Assembly: GCA_036925085.1 (NCBI GenBank)
Contig: JAUPFP010000024.1
Coordinates: 510,001 to 574,000, forward strand
Reading direction: 5' to 3'
Origin: Brachycybe producta
Lineage: Eukaryota > Arthropoda > Diplopoda > Playtdesmida > Andrognathidae
DNA length: 64,000 bases
Shown here: positions 24,271 to 37,588 of the stretch, piece after piece
Layout: every line of letters begins with the position of its first letter
Numbering within the stretch: the first letter of the stretch is position 1
Position numbers and translations under genes: made by a program
Notes under the pieces: model-generated
The model's input: only the letters and a program-made list of their open reading frames with translations
The model's database searches: none
Told to the model about the DNA's origin: nothing

Positions 24271-27200
24271 TTTGGATGATCTGCTCTCTAAGTTTGTACG
24301 ATCATCGACTACTGGTTGGACCAGTATGTCCGTTGTAGACATCGCTTCTACTAAGACTACGACATCCACAAAGAAGGAAGGACGAGAGGCGAAAGTGACA
24401 ACGTACGATGTTGAAAACGCAATGGTTGAGCCCGGAAGCTACGATCAAGCATCCGATTGGTCACTGAGTCACGAAGAAGTACACGAGTTTTTCTTTTTTC
24501 TTTCTCGTATTTCGTTATTGTTTTAAATTAGTTTGCGTGTAAATCTATCAATTAGGATCTCGTAGGAACAGACAAGAATCCATTTTTGGAGATGTCACAG
24601 GATCAGATTCAGAAGTTGGATGCCGTTTTATCTTCGGAACAAGCACAGAAAATCCTTGGAGAATCTTCCGTTCAATTCGGACTTCAAGAAACACAGCCGA
24701 CGTCTCGGAAGCTGGGATTTGCCATAGGTTATTAACTTGAGTTGCGCTCATTTCTTGAGCGGTTTTGTTTGTCTTCTCTTTTTAACATTTTTTCGTTGCG
24801 TATCGATTGAAGGACGAAAAAGACAAAGAGGAAACGAAAGAAAAAAAAAGATTTAACACAAAATAAACTGTGACTCTTGAACTCCTTTTCCCAAATTGGC
24901 TGTTTTATCATTTGTTTGAAATTTTTTGTTTAGCTGAGATCTGTAAACGAACGGTTGTTTCTTCTTATAATTATCATTGAACGATTTGGTTACGATTACA
25001 GGCACTGATTCAACGGCCGACACTTTGGGTTTGGAGAGAACCATTGAGGACAGTCTACGGTTCATCATGAACGGTAATAGCCTCGGAATCAAGACGGACG
25101 ATTTTTTGCAAGCGTTCGATCCGTCGGCGGGTCCGATTCACGTCGTTGGACCGGAACTTCTGGTAGGTGACGTAGAGGTCGAAATGGCCACTGAAGAGAT
25201 TCTCATGGATGAACAGGAAGTGGAGGAAATGGTCGAAGAGGAGGTAGTGACGTCGTCACAGGTGGACGTTGAATATGTAAGACGGTGTATAAAATTAGAT
25301 CACGACTATTGTAAACTATCGGAGCCTGTCAAAGTTCGAGAAGTGAAGATGGAAATGAGCGTCGTCCTTACGGATGACTCGAAACCGTTGGACGAAGGGC
25401 AATCACTCGCGGCTTTGGACCGTTCCGAATTGGTTTCATCGCCCATTCGTCGTTCGCTGAGACAAATTGAGAAATTTGAAAGGGAACAGGTTGAGAAGAT
25501 TAAAGCTGAAAACGTTGAAATGTTACGCCGTGAGATAGAAGAAGCCGAAATTTTGTTAACGCAGAAACATACAAATGACGATACGGATGTGGTCGAACAG
25601 AAAGAATCTGGAATAGATGAGGAGAATATTGTTAAAAATAACACTGAAGCAAAATTTTCTGATATTGATTCTATTGAAACTAAAGTTAATGATGAACTTA
25701 AGGAAGATATCAAAGGGGAAGAGAAAATTGAACCGTTTTCTAGTGGAATTACTAAAACAGTTGTACCTTGGATGGTTAAAGATAATGGAATGGCGGGTGA
25801 TTCAAATGTTGAACTCTGTGTAAGTCAGTCACTTGCTGATAAATCAGCCACCGGTGCCGTTCAAAAAGAGGAAACTGCCGCAGTTGGTTCCGTTCTTAGT
25901 GATTTGCCTGTTTGTGAATCACCAGATTTGTCGTCTATTGTCACGAAAACCGTCGAAGAAGCACCAAAGAATCTGAGCTCGTCCGTCAAGAGTATTTCTC
26001 TTGTCGAACTTAAAGATTCTTCGTTTTTTGCTGCTCCACCTCAACAACTTTTTGCTTGTGATGGAGACAGTAGTTCAGATCAGATTCCTGATGAATCTTT
26101 CACTTCGTTGTCGTCAAGTTCTTTTGGAACTACGAATATAGCGGGACTTGCAACTGTAGCAACCGCTTCAGTCGGGTTTGACTTGACGCCACATTTGACT
26201 GGAGTCACTATACCGTCGTCTGTCGGTGTTCTTCAAGCATCGCCTTTTGGTGGGCCTGAGACGCGACCGGGGTCGTCAGCTGATGCGTCAAAAGGTACAC
26301 CCGGTAACAACTTACTCATCCAACGTCGACTCTCCACGGGCAATAAGAACGTACGTAATTTCTTCAGATTCGATTAAGGTGCTTCGATAGTTGAATTTTC
26401 CATCCGACGTTTGCGAAAAATTATCGTTTCATGCAAAGGTTTTTCAGAAGAAACATGTTATTTATCTTTCAAAATTTTTTATGGCAGGTTTTGCAAAAGC
26501 GAAACATTTTACGTGGAATGTTGATGCAAAAAAATCATGAAAACGGATCATTTTCTAATTATTATAAATTTTTTAGGATAGTGCCGGGTGAAAATAGTGT
26601 TTGCCACAATCTTCTACCAAATTCTAGTTTTGAACAATTTGAATTTTATCCAAAGGTTTTTCCTGAAAAAAAGTTTACTCGACGTTTTTGCGCCCCAAAC
26701 ATCTACGAAGCCACCTTAACCGCTTTCGAAATATCTCAAATGCAGTGTATTCGATTCATATTTATAAATTGATTGTTTTTCTGTAGTTGGAATTGACATT
26801 TTCAAATGATCCTGGAAAGGAATTACTTGTCAGTCCACCGAATGCCGGTGGCACTCCGACCAGAAAGTCGTATCCAAAGAGAGAAAACAGAAAGCCTCCT
26901 GGTCGCCTGATGGATATGTTAGAACCGGCCTTGTTTAGTAAACCGGATCGTTTGAAGAAGGTTGATGAGATTCCTAGGCCAAAACTGTCTCCAGAGAAGA
27001 TGCAATCAGATAATTCTACTTTTTCATCTCGTGCGATTTTAACTGAGTTCAACCCATGTAAAAACCAGAGCACGAAAAAAATGGACAACGACATTGAAGA
27101 TTACATGTCTAGCGTCGAAAGTATTTCAGACTTTGGGGGAGGTGGAGATTTAGTTATAGTGGAGGACCAAGAATCTTCGTCGACGTGTGAAGTGAATTCT

Positions 27201-30200
27201 GCAGCTGACCCTCAGTTAAGCACAGAAAGGAATATTCTCAAAGAAAACCCTGGACACAAAATACCTTCTTCAATGGCAAAGAAAAATCTTGCGCAATCGA
27301 CAAAGTTGGATAAAAAATTTTGTTCAAAGAAGTTGATGAAATCAAAGATGCGTACTAAGAAAGGTGTCTTAGGGTTTATTGTATTATTTGGTGTATTGTG
27401 TATAACTATTTTCGTTCGTTGTAATAAAGGTGCTGAACGTATGAAGGCCGTCAATAGTGTTCAAGGTGAAGGCAAAGAGGACTCAGATGACGAAGAAGGC
27501 GACGAGGATTCTTCTGATTGGTGTTCGGAAGATGACCCAGACCGTCTGTGGTGCATCTGCAAACAGCCTCACAACGACAGGTAAACTTCATTGAATCTAT
27601 TAAAAAGGAACCATTTTGACAATCTTTATTGTTGTTAATTTTGTTATTTTTTTAGGTTCATGATTCGTTGTGACGGTTGCGAAGAATGGTTCCATGGCTC
27701 TTGTGTCGGAGTCACTCGTAAACAGGGTCGCGAATTGGAGAAAAGTGGAAAGGAGTGGGTTTGCACAAAATGTACAAAAATTAGGCTATATTCCAAAGAA
27801 GGTACTTTTCGTCATGATTTAAAAGTCGAAAGTTGTTTTAAATAAATTACTTTTACGCATGTTAGCAAAAGGTAATACAAGAGGTGCAGAACCGAAGTCG
27901 GAAAGGTCTTCTGCCGATGATAAAAATGTGAACAGGTCTCTGAAGATGACAGAAGGTGGAGAACGAAGCAAAATTGTTTCGTCAGGTGTCAGGCATGTAG
28001 GTTCCGATATCAAACAAGTGAAAAAGCCAGTTAAAGTGGTCCGTGGTGTCCCGCGTATTCTGAAATCCAACCCACCTTCTTCAAAAATGTGCATTGTTGG
28101 CTGTGGTCGCCCATCTCGTGCCGACTCTATCTATTGTGGGGTCGAGTGTATTCAGAAACATGCGAACGATTCCTTACATGTTATAGATCGTGAAAAGGAA
28201 AAGAAACAAGCGTTGAAGGTTTTAGTTTTGATCAATAACTTAAGAGTCTACAGACGCACCAGACGTTGCACATGTCCACGAGACGTTGTCAATTTTGAAA
28301 ATTTCGCGTTACCTAAACATTATTACACCTAATTTTTCTCTTAAAACTGAAAAATATTTCTGAAGAACTAAAGGTAGTTAGCAATATGAACCTTTTTTGA
28401 GATCAATGACATGGGTCAATCAAATTAGCATAATTCAAATGGCTTTAAAATAATCCCTTTGAATATTGCAATTAAAAGACGTTAACACCTGGCTGCAACT
28501 TTCAAGAAGTCATTGCAAATTTAATATCGTTCAAATCTCCGTTTTGGAGATGCAAGAATTCACCTAACATTGCATCTACAGCGTCATGTAGCTTGTGTAC
28601 ACGCTAGTGTGTCTATAGGCTCGTAAATTGTTTTCTGAAAGGAAATGAAAAGTTGATGGATTTTTTCTTCTTCTCACGTTGCATATCGTTTTTTCAGTTA
28701 CCAAGACAAGAATCAATTATCAGGAAAGAGTTGGTAAACATCGAACACGTTACTGTGTTTGAAAGGCGAACCGGTCGAATTCTTGCCGGTCAAAACGCTC
28801 CAACCATTGATAATCTACACGAGTTTCTGAAGCGAAATCCAACTTTTGAAGTGGCCAGTATCAACAAGAGCGAAGCTCTTCGTAAAAGTTTATATGGAAA
28901 TATACAACGTGGTCCACGTACGTTGATGTTTACTTACATAACATATTCAGGTATCTTTTTTTCGTCTATGATTAATAATTGTCATTTTTTTCTTTCTGTG
29001 TAGCAAAAACGATCAAGTTGATAAATGCTAAACCGATGACAGAACCGCCTGCAAAGGAAAATCCGCGCTCTAAAACTCAAGCTTCTGATAAGAAACCACA
29101 GATTCCAATCGTTGCTACATCATCAACGTTGTTGCTCGAAAAAAAGCCGCCTCCTCCTTCTCCTCAGCCAATTGAAAAGAAGTTGCTCCCACTTGAAAGG
29201 AAACCTGTTGGTGTGGAAAAGAAAGTTGGAATTCCAGAATTAAAACTCGCTTTGCCCGAAAAAAAGGAAGTGAAATTGGTCCTGGTTCCTCCTCCTCTTC
29301 CAACTCCACAGGCCATTTTGACTCCACCCCCTCTTCCTCCTCCTCCTCCTCCTCCTCGCCCAACTCCCGGTCCAGAACCAGTTCGTTTGAACGTTAGACA
29401 GTCTCTAAAAGATATATTAACAGCAAGGTTAATCTCAATTATCTTAATATAATACTTTTCATACGACAAGGTTATTAACTTTTTTTGTTTAGGAGTAGCG
29501 ATGCGGACGATCTTTTGCTTTCGTCGGACGAAATAAAGAAAATCGCCGTCAAGATCGAAGAGGAACTTTTCCGTTTCTTTAACGATACTGGTGCCAAGTA
29601 CAAATCGAAATACAGGAGCCTTATGTTCAACATCAAGGATCAAAGGAACCATGTGATTATTATGGAAACTTATTTACATTTTTCGAATAGTGACATTACT
29701 AATTTCTTTTTTCTTTTTTTTTGCATTGAAGGGATTATTTCGTAAGATTCTTCGTGGCAAAGTTGCGCCTTATAAATTAGTGCGGATGACACCTGAAGAA
29801 TTGGCTTCAAAAGAATTGGCGATGTGGCGAGAGAGGGAGACGAAACATGTAAAGCATAATATGCAACAATTAGGGCTCGACCGATAACTATGATTTTGTT
29901 GATATGCTGCCATTGCCGATTACTTTATTGATAGTTTAAGGAAAATAATTGGCTAATACTTTTAATTTTTTCAAACTTTAAAAAAACAAAAAATGGTAAA
30001 ATTTTGGAGAATAATAGAAATTAATTAAAAGTGCATAAAAGTGCAATAATGAGAAACAAGAAAATGAAATGTCATATATTGATTTATTAATGAGATGCTT
30101 AAATATAGGCAAGTTACTAATGGATATATATGGATTTTTTTATGTTCCATTCGCTAATTTTTGTGTTTTTGTTGCACTCCTAAAAGGACCTGCATAATCA

Positions 30201-33200
30201 GTGTTGAGAAACGCTTATGGCGAAATATATAAAATCTTGACTGTTGGTCGACCAATTGGTGACAAAATAAGTCATAAAACTGATTTACCGTTTTTGTTTC
30301 TTATTCTAAAGACTCTTGAAATGATAAAAAGAGAACAGGAAGAGCAACAACACATTCCGATAATCAAGAAGACTCATAAAGGCGAAATAGAAATCGATGA
30401 CAATGATTTGGGATTTACAGATGTATATTTTAATGTTTTATTAAAGTACCATGAACGGATTTGCTAATTATTGTAATCTTTTTTTACGATAGAAATCGAA
30501 AGGAAAACAACCCGATGGTTCGGTCGATGGAGTGAACAATATGTTGGTCGACACAACCGATGCTCACCGGTCGCATCTATTCGATCTCAATTGCAAGATT
30601 TGCACTGGAAAGATGTTACCGCCAACAGAAAGTGACGTTCCAGTGAAAGGCGTTCGAGTTGCAAAAAGTATCTCTATTGAATCAAAAAGTCAAGACGAAG
30701 ATGAAGAAATGAGCGACACTCCCCCACCACCACCACCTCCGCCTCCTCCAAAACCCCGATCTGATGAGAAATCTGAGAAGAAAAGTAAATCAACTTCCAA
30801 GAAAGAAATTAAGTCCGACGAAAAGAAGTCGTCAAAGAAAAAGCATTCGAAACCTAAAGAAGGAAAGGATGGTGCTGTGGACAAAGGAAAGAAAAAAGTG
30901 AAGAACGAAAAGGTATCGGAGTCGTTGTCGTCATCGGCTTCGAAAGATGCTAAACCGAAAAAAAGCTCTTTGTCATCTTCATTATCCAAATCATCGGATA
31001 AAAAGAAATCTTCCAAAGTTACCATTATGTAAGATGGCCATCATTTGTCATTGTTATCATTTTTTGTTTATGCTGGTTTTATAAGTGTAAACACCACTCA
31101 AACTATTTACTCTGTCTTTCAGGAGCAAAATTGGGAGAAGTTAGTTGATGTTGAAATCTTTTCAAACTTTAAGAAGACGATATTTTTAATTTTTGTCTAT
31201 GAAAAGTTTATTTTGAAAGATATCAACATGAAATTAATCTTCAGTGATTTGTAGTTCTACCCATTGTAGTTTCTAACATTCAATTTTTTCTTTAGTGTTG
31301 GTCTTCTGAAACAAAGAACATAGTTTCTAATCGGCTAATTTTTGGTATTTCTTCCTGCACACTGCAGCACTTCCGATTCTGACGTTTCAAGTCAAGCAGA
31401 CTCGGATCCAAAGTCAATTCCATCCGTTTGGAAAGGGTTCATTATGATGCAAGATGTGACAAAGTTTGTAGCGAATGCACACAAAGTATCGGGACCGACA
31501 GCTTTTCTCAATCAGGTATCTTTCTTAATTTGTTCATGCACAAATGAAGTGTAGATTTACAATATGAGGTTTTATCTTTCAGGACTTACCTGATACGATC
31601 CAAGTTTGTGGACGTATCAAACCGAACATGGTTTGGGATTATCTTAGTAAAATGAAGCAGTCTTCTAGCAAGGAGTTTCTCGTCATTCGGTTCAGCCCCG
31701 CCAACGAAGAAGAGAAAGTGGCTTACGTGTCATTTTACTCGTATCTCAGCAGCAGAAATCGTTTTGGAGTTGTTGCAAACAGTGCCAAAATGATCAAAGA
31801 TTTCTATATTCTTCCGCTTTCATCTAATTCACCTGTTCCATCGGCTCTTCTTCCGTTCGATGGACCAGGTAACAATTGATAATAGTTATTAGTAAGGCAA
31901 AAAGTAAAAAAATCGCACCATATGTACATTAGTCAGTTTAATCAAAAACGAGAATGCGCAAATGCTTAAAATGTATTATTTTTACAAACATTTTGGACAA
32001 TTTGGTTTTGGTTATTAGTTTATTACAAATTTATGTCTTTTAATTGTGTGAAGGGCTTGATGAAGAAAGGCCTCACATGCTTCTTGGAGTGATCATTAGA
32101 CACATCGGGAAGAGAAAAGCGGCCGGTGATTCTGCCCTTCGAAAAAATAGCAAGAAGAAGAAGTAATTGCTTTAATCTTAGCATCCTTGTTAATATTTGG
32201 CTCGTGTTTTAATCATTGTTGTCTAATCTAGGATTTCTGCTCCCGTCGACAGCACGGATCAAAGCAGTAATGACACGTCTACGAAGTCTACAAAGATCAC
32301 GACATCTAATAAGAAAGTGAAGTTTGATCTGAGCGCCAATGCAGTAGCTTCTTTGGAGTATGACGAAACTTACGAACCGTCTTACACACCTCCTTTGGTC
32401 GGTCGCAAATTAGCTCCGGGCGACGAGGTGTCTACCTCAGAACGCTCCTTCACACCACCGCTTCCTTTTAAGGCTGCGAGCGGTAACGAAAGTCCTTACG
32501 ATCCTATGGACGACGAAGACGCCGATAAGCCATACGACCCAGAAGATGCAGAAGAGGCAGTTAAAGTGTCGAAGAATATCATTCCAGGATTACTACAAGG
32601 TTCTGTGTCGTCAAAGACGGTTAGTGAGCTTATTGAACAGATTTCTATGAGTTCTAATCCAACGGGAATGACGTCGACGGTCTTGGCTTCGATTGCAACT
32701 GCAACGAATCTCTCGCAACAGCGAAAGTTGCTTCTCGAACTGACGCAGAAAGTCGAAGAACAAAAGCGACAATTAGAAATGCAAAAACAACAGATTGCCA
32801 CCAAAGTTACCCAGCAAGTGATAGGTGTTATGAATCCATATACATTGACGGCACCGGCAGTCCCACTTAATGTGCTCTCAAACACGTCCGCGTCTTCTGC
32901 GGGGCTTGGTCATGTTACACCGGTCGCCACACGATTATCAATGACATCGGCGACTAGTGATGAGACCTCTGAAGACAAATTAAATGATGGAGACGAGGCT
33001 TACTCTCCGTCTTACACGCCACCTCCGGTGGATTCCTTGGTGGAATCGGATGCAGCTCAATCAACGAGCTCCATAAAGCTGCACAATACAAGTGGAATAT
33101 CTTTGCCACCAAACTTGCAGGAAATTCTTGAGAGTATTAAGAAAAGGGGTTCAGTGTTAGACGGTGGTGGGACCTCTGTCTCTACAGAAAGTAACGAGCA

Positions 33201-34470
33201 GCAAAGTTTAAATGTTTTGCAGTCAGGGAACGTCATTTTAGATGATCCAATTGTTAAGAACTTTTTAACAGTATCAGAAGAGAAAAAAACAGAAGACGCC
33301 GAAACGAAGGAATCGCCCCCAAACGAATCGGAAACGGTCACAGCAAATGATGGGGAGGAAACACTGAACAATTCACTTGCCAAACAGGCTCAGTCCGATC
33401 CAAGATTGAAAGGCAAAACTTTACCGATTGACCCAAGAGTAAAATCACAAGATGCACAGAAGAAGAGTGAGCTAAGCAGCTTGTCTGCATCTGAGCTTAT
33501 GGAAAAGGCTCTCAAACAGTTCCAAGATCTTCCCGCTAAGGAACCGCAGCCTGTCGTTCCGACAATGCCGACATTAAACATAGCACTACCTGGCGTGAAG
33601 AATGAGCCACTTCCACCGGGCATTGAAGCCGGTGCTGACGATGCTTCAAAAAATCAGCAGACGGCTGTTTCAAGTGTCCCAGTACCGATGGTCGCTTATC
33701 CTTTTGCTCCTACGTCACACCTCGTAGCTCCCGTACCGCCACCTGTTTTCGGAATTCCCGTTCCTCGTTTCGGACCACCGCCTCCTCCAGTTGCCATTTT
33801 CCCAGCATATCGTAGTTCTTTTCCTGCAATGGCTTCAGGTGCACGTGATACATACTGGAGTGAAAGGGGGCGTAAGGAATGGCGTGGACCCCACAATTTG
33901 AGGGGTCAAGGAGGTCGTGGCAAATGGCGAGGAACAGCGCCTCGTGGCGATTGGGAACGTTCTTCGTCTCCTTCGTCATCTCAGTCTTCAGAGTGGTCAC
34001 CTAGAGAAAAAACCGACAGGAAAGAATGGGATCGTCGTGGTGATCAAGAAGAATGGGATCGACGAAACGACGGCAAAGACTGGGTTCGCCGTAATGATCG
34101 AGATGATATGGATCGAAATCGTCGTGACGATAGAGACGATTTTGCACGTGATCGACGTGACGATCGGGATCGACGTGGCGACCGAGACGACTTTGACAGG
34201 GATCGACGTGGTGACCGCGATGAGTTCGACCGAGATCGAAGAGAAGACTTTGATAGAGATCGACGTGGCGAAAGTGACGACTGGGATCGAAGTCGACGTT
34301 TCTCAGATCGTGACGATTTCGATCGTGATCGACGAGGTCGCGACAATAGAGGTCGATACCGAGATCGTGAAAAAAGAGACGATCATAGAGATCGACGTGA
34401 AAGAGAGCGCAGCAGAGAAAAGGATAGAGATCGTGATAAGGATCGAGACAGAAGTCGATCTCGTCACTGA
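24271..34470 (+). CDS. DIDO1/PHF3-like transcription regulator (PHD + TFIIS-like + SPOC)
   Basis: Nuclear protein of the DIDO1/PHF3 family; vertebrate PHF3 binds the phosphorylated RNA polymerase II C-terminal domain through SPOC and competes with TFIIS, while the DIDO1 PHD reads H3K4me3.

About 2,430 residues over 17 exons: 24271-24478, 24556-24727, 25002-26350, 26787-27363, 27430-27580, 27656-27801, 27866-28218, 28698-28917, 29004-29427, 29493-29652, 29732-29848, 30312-30422, 30493-31028, 31368-31515, 31583-31868, 32054-32162, 32232-34470.

Domains: PHD (about 800-850, WCICKQPHNDRFMIRCDGC), a Cys/His module (CGRPSRADSIYCGVECIQKH), TFIIS central domain (about 1190-1290, KYKSKYRSLMFNIKD), HLFDLNCKICTG, SPOC (about 1530-1670, SVWKGFIMM, VWDYLSKMK), a Pro-rich stretch and an Arg/Asp-rich tail. 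The first codons are unresolved: the initiator lies in a missing upstream exon or at 24326. Confidence 0.93.
31129..31285. repeat. Family B foldback element in DIDO1/PHF3-like intron
   Basis: Left and right halves are partly inverted. The right half (TTTTTGTCTATGAAAAG, then GAAAGATATCAACATGAAAT, then TAGTTTCTAA) matches the copy at 38315-38484 block by block. It lies wholly in the intron between exons 30493-31028 and 31368-31515. Confidence 0.55.
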
Positions 34471-36590
34471 CTGCATTCATATGTACTGTATTAAGTTTGT
34501 AAGTTATAACGTACGATATGTTACTCGGAATATTTTTTATATATTATACAGTATATAAAAGGTTTTCTCGTCGGCACAGTTTCAAAGTTTTGGACTTTGT
34601 TCGAAGGTTTTTACTAGTTTGTACATCATAAACCATACTCCTCTTATTTACATTTCATTAAGATTGGAACGATGACCTTCACCACGGACACACGTAGAGA
34701 TGAGCACAGAGACATACGTTTTGTATTCAGTAGGAAAAAATGCTAAACAATAGACAGAAAAGTTTTCCACTTCCCCCCTATGAAGTCATTTCCTAATATT
34801 TGTCATCTTTGTTCCAAATATAAATACAAACGTGTCTGTATCATTAGTTTATTAAGAGTATTTTAACTTTGTATTATTTTACCATTGGTCATTTTTTGTT
34901 TCTAGATATAAACGCGGGATGATAAGTTTCTTTATCATCTCTTTATATAACGTGCACGCACACACACACGCGCGACTTGTAGACGTTGTAGATAAATGGG
35001 AACATTCGAAGATAAGTCATATTTCGCTTTGCCATTTTCTTTATTAAGCATTTTTTTTATCATTTTCGTTTTGTAAATAGTTATAAAATGTCAACAAGTC
35101 ATGTGTGTGTGTGTGTTTTATGTTGCTTTTGTTTGTGTGCGATCATTCAAGGCCTAGATGTCGATCAGGATCCAGGATCATCACCAAAAAACAAACAAGT
35201 CGCAAACAGGAATTGTGAGTCTTTAGACTATATTTCTACAGTCGGCAATCAATTGTGGCAATGTTACCACTTTGTAACTTTATACATTGTATGATAAACA
35301 TCATAATTCGTCTTTAAAACGACGATGGTTATTTGTTTGCACGTTTTATTCTGCTATCAAATATATTACTGTGCCCATTATTAATGGGCTTCATTGAGTT
35401 CATCAATAAAGCAATGGCGATTGACGACATTTTATCATGGTCAAGTCTCTGTGTGTTTAGAATCAATATTTTCCATGACAAGTAATATTGACCACGTTTC
35501 GAAACTATAATTATTTAGCTATAATGGTCATTTTCTTAATGATTTTTAAATCAAAACTAATGCTAAATTCACTAACTTTTACATGAAACTTATAAAAAGT
35601 TTGTGAGTTTAGCGCCACCTTTGATTTAGCAATAAGAATTCTACCCTTAGTTCAATATATCTGTGGATAAACCGTTCATTGGAGTAAAAAAAAATGCTTT
35701 ATTCAATTAAAAAGACCATTTAGAGGCTAGAATCTAGAACTCTCGGTTGACTCTAGCCTCTAAACAGTTTTTTGAGTGGAAAAGCATGATTTTTTTTACC
35801 TTAATTCATTGAAAGATTTATATGACAAGGGCAAACTTTTTTAGGAGCAATATTAAAAATACAAACAAAAGTTTGGAAACAAACTTTTTAACAATATTTC
35901 ACAAATAGTTGCGCTTTTTTTTTTAAGTAAAGTTAAGTTTAAAAAAATCATAATTTTCAAATTGCAATAAAAAGTTTTATTTTCAAAGAAATATAGTCAC
36001 AAAAATACTTCTAGCACGTTTGTATACTATTCTAGTTTCTAAGAAACTTGCCAATTTTTTGTTAAAATTGTTTCTAAAAAAGTTTATGACGTTGTTGTTG
36101 GGGGGGGGTGTAGTGATATTTGAATTTCCCGCTAAAATAAACGACGCCAGCAATCGAGCGATAGGTTTTATATCGATGTTGTAACGTACACGATGTTTGA
36201 TCGATTTTTGTGACGTCGGTGGGTTTTTTTAATTATTTGATGACGTCATAATTGTCGAATAAACGTCACAACCGTCTGGCAACTAGAAGTTTTATAGCCA
36301 TGTGCTCAATTATTGACGTCACAACAGAGCAGTCCTTGTAGCTTTTTTTCGTGAATAAAAAAAGCTGCGGATTATTTTCTCAATAGATTTTAATTAATTC
36401 TAAAGCTGCGAATTTTTTTTTTGACTTAATGTTCATTAATTGTAAAGCTGTCAATTTCTTCACATGGGGTATTACTTATTTTCAAAATAATTTTAAAGTT
36501 TATTGAATTCAACTGCTACATAGCGGAAAAATTCCATGTGACGTCATTTACGTGAGCGAATTACTACTTGAGCGCCGAAACGGAGCACAG
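34471..36590. other. 3' flank of the DIDO1/PHF3-like gene and intergenic DNA
   Basis: Probable 3' UTR followed by AT-rich DNA. A 68-codon frame at 35088-35294 begins with a hydrophobic Cys-rich stretch encoded partly by a GT microsatellite (VCVCV) and looks fortuitous. Also present are a family C hairpin (35686-35801), perfect TGACGTCA sites at 36241, 36314 and 36539, and a CTCF-like core at 35611 (reverse AGGTGGCGCT). Confidence 0.5.
35686..35801. repeat. Family C foldback element
   Basis: Arms of about 45 bp: AAAAAAAATGCTTT...ATTTAGAGGCTAGAAT on the left and ACTCTAGCCTCTAAACAG...AAAGCATGATTTTTTTT on the right pair around a short unpaired centre. Best-preserved member of the family (others at 10.2, 54.9 and, partly, 63.9 kb). 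Confidence 0.75.
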
Positions 36591-36868
36591 TGTGTTAAAT
36601 ATTTCATAGTATTTTCTAGTCGCCAGACGCTAGTCGTCCATCTTCGTTTTCTTTTTTGCGTTCATTTGTTACGAATTTGATCTTCGTTTCGGACGTGTTC
36701 GTTATTTCACTGTCTCTTGTTTTCGTTTTTCTCTTGTTTCTGCGAGAAGGTTCTTCTCTTTTAAGAAGAAGAAGATCCTTTTATCATTATTGTCTTATAT
36801 TCTGTTATATAAATCAAGTGTTGGAACTTCTCCCTTGAATCCTGTATTCAATGTGCGACGACATAGTG
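36591..36868 (+). promoter_or_regulatory. Putative PTP4A first (untranslated) exon with upstream ORF start
   Basis: A stretch ending in a strong donor GTG|GTAAGT at 36868/36869. Three CRE palindromes lie 50-610 bp upstream of it. An ATG at 36851 opens MCDDIV, in phase 0 at the donor. Spliced to the acceptor at 41533, the frame would continue SRESKQ and stop at TGA overlapping the PTP4A ATG. The exon's link to PTP4A is inferred from the absence of any other gene between. The 5' end was not located. Confidence 0.4.
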
Positions 36869-37379
36869 GTAAGTAATTTTACGATCTTTTTTACGAAACG
36901 TAACGCATTCCAATCTCCAAATATTCATTTCTCTCTTTTCTGTCCTTCTCCCTCCTCCATCAGCCATTCATTCACATTCCTCATTCAATAAGGAAAGAGA
37001 ACAAGAAAGCCCTCCTCCCCCCTTTCCTCTCCTCCGTTTATTACAATTAAATCTCATTTACAGATTCATATTTCAATTTTGGACGATTCCATTTTAGATT
37101 ATTACGATTTTGTTTCATTGAAATAGGAGGGGGGAGGTGGGGTTAGGAGGATTAAAGGACCTTTTTTTTATTAGGTCTCTCTCTCTCTTCATTTCTAAAA
37201 TATGTTTGACGTTTTGTATTTCATTTGTATGCGTAATTGTCGCCTATATTTCGTCATTTTCCTCCACTTTTCCCCTCTCGCTTCATCGTCATCTGTCTGT
37301 GTGTCCGTTATGTTATTCATATATACGGTTGTGTTGTTTGTTCTCATTGGAATTTCCTCTTTTTCTAATCGGTTGTTAA

Positions 37380-37588
37380 GCTGCGTCCACACTTAACGAA
37401 CTAACATGAACATACGTAAAAAATAAATTCAATTGTGGACGACGCCACGACATAACACGAACCGAACAAGCGATCCGTTTGCTTGTGTCGGTGCTTCAAA
37501 GGAAAATATTCGTTCGCTTTGGTTTTTTTTTTTTTTTTCTATTTTTGCTATGTTCGTTCGCAACCGTTCGTTAGGTGTGGACGCATCC
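37380..37588. mobile_element. TTAA-flanked MITE
   Basis: A 209 bp element bounded by TTAA on both sides (37376-37379 and 37589-37592). Inverted ends read TGCGTCCACACTTAACGAAC on the left and TGCGTCCACACCTAACGAAC from the right, one mismatch in 20. No coding capacity. TTAA target duplication is typical of piggyBac-type elements, but the CGTCCACAC ends are not those of classical piggyBac, so the superfamily is left open. Confidence 0.8.

Noticed and set aside
34030-34470. Arg/Asp repeat region as a tandem DNA repeat
   Set aside because: It is the in-frame low-complexity C-terminal tail of the DIDO1/PHF3-like protein, a known feature of PHF3-type proteins.
35088-35294. 68-codon frame starting with a signal-peptide-like Cys/Val-rich stretch
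   Set aside because: The hydrophobic part is encoded by a GT microsatellite, no splice or poly(A) context supports it and I recognise no family; it is most likely chance.
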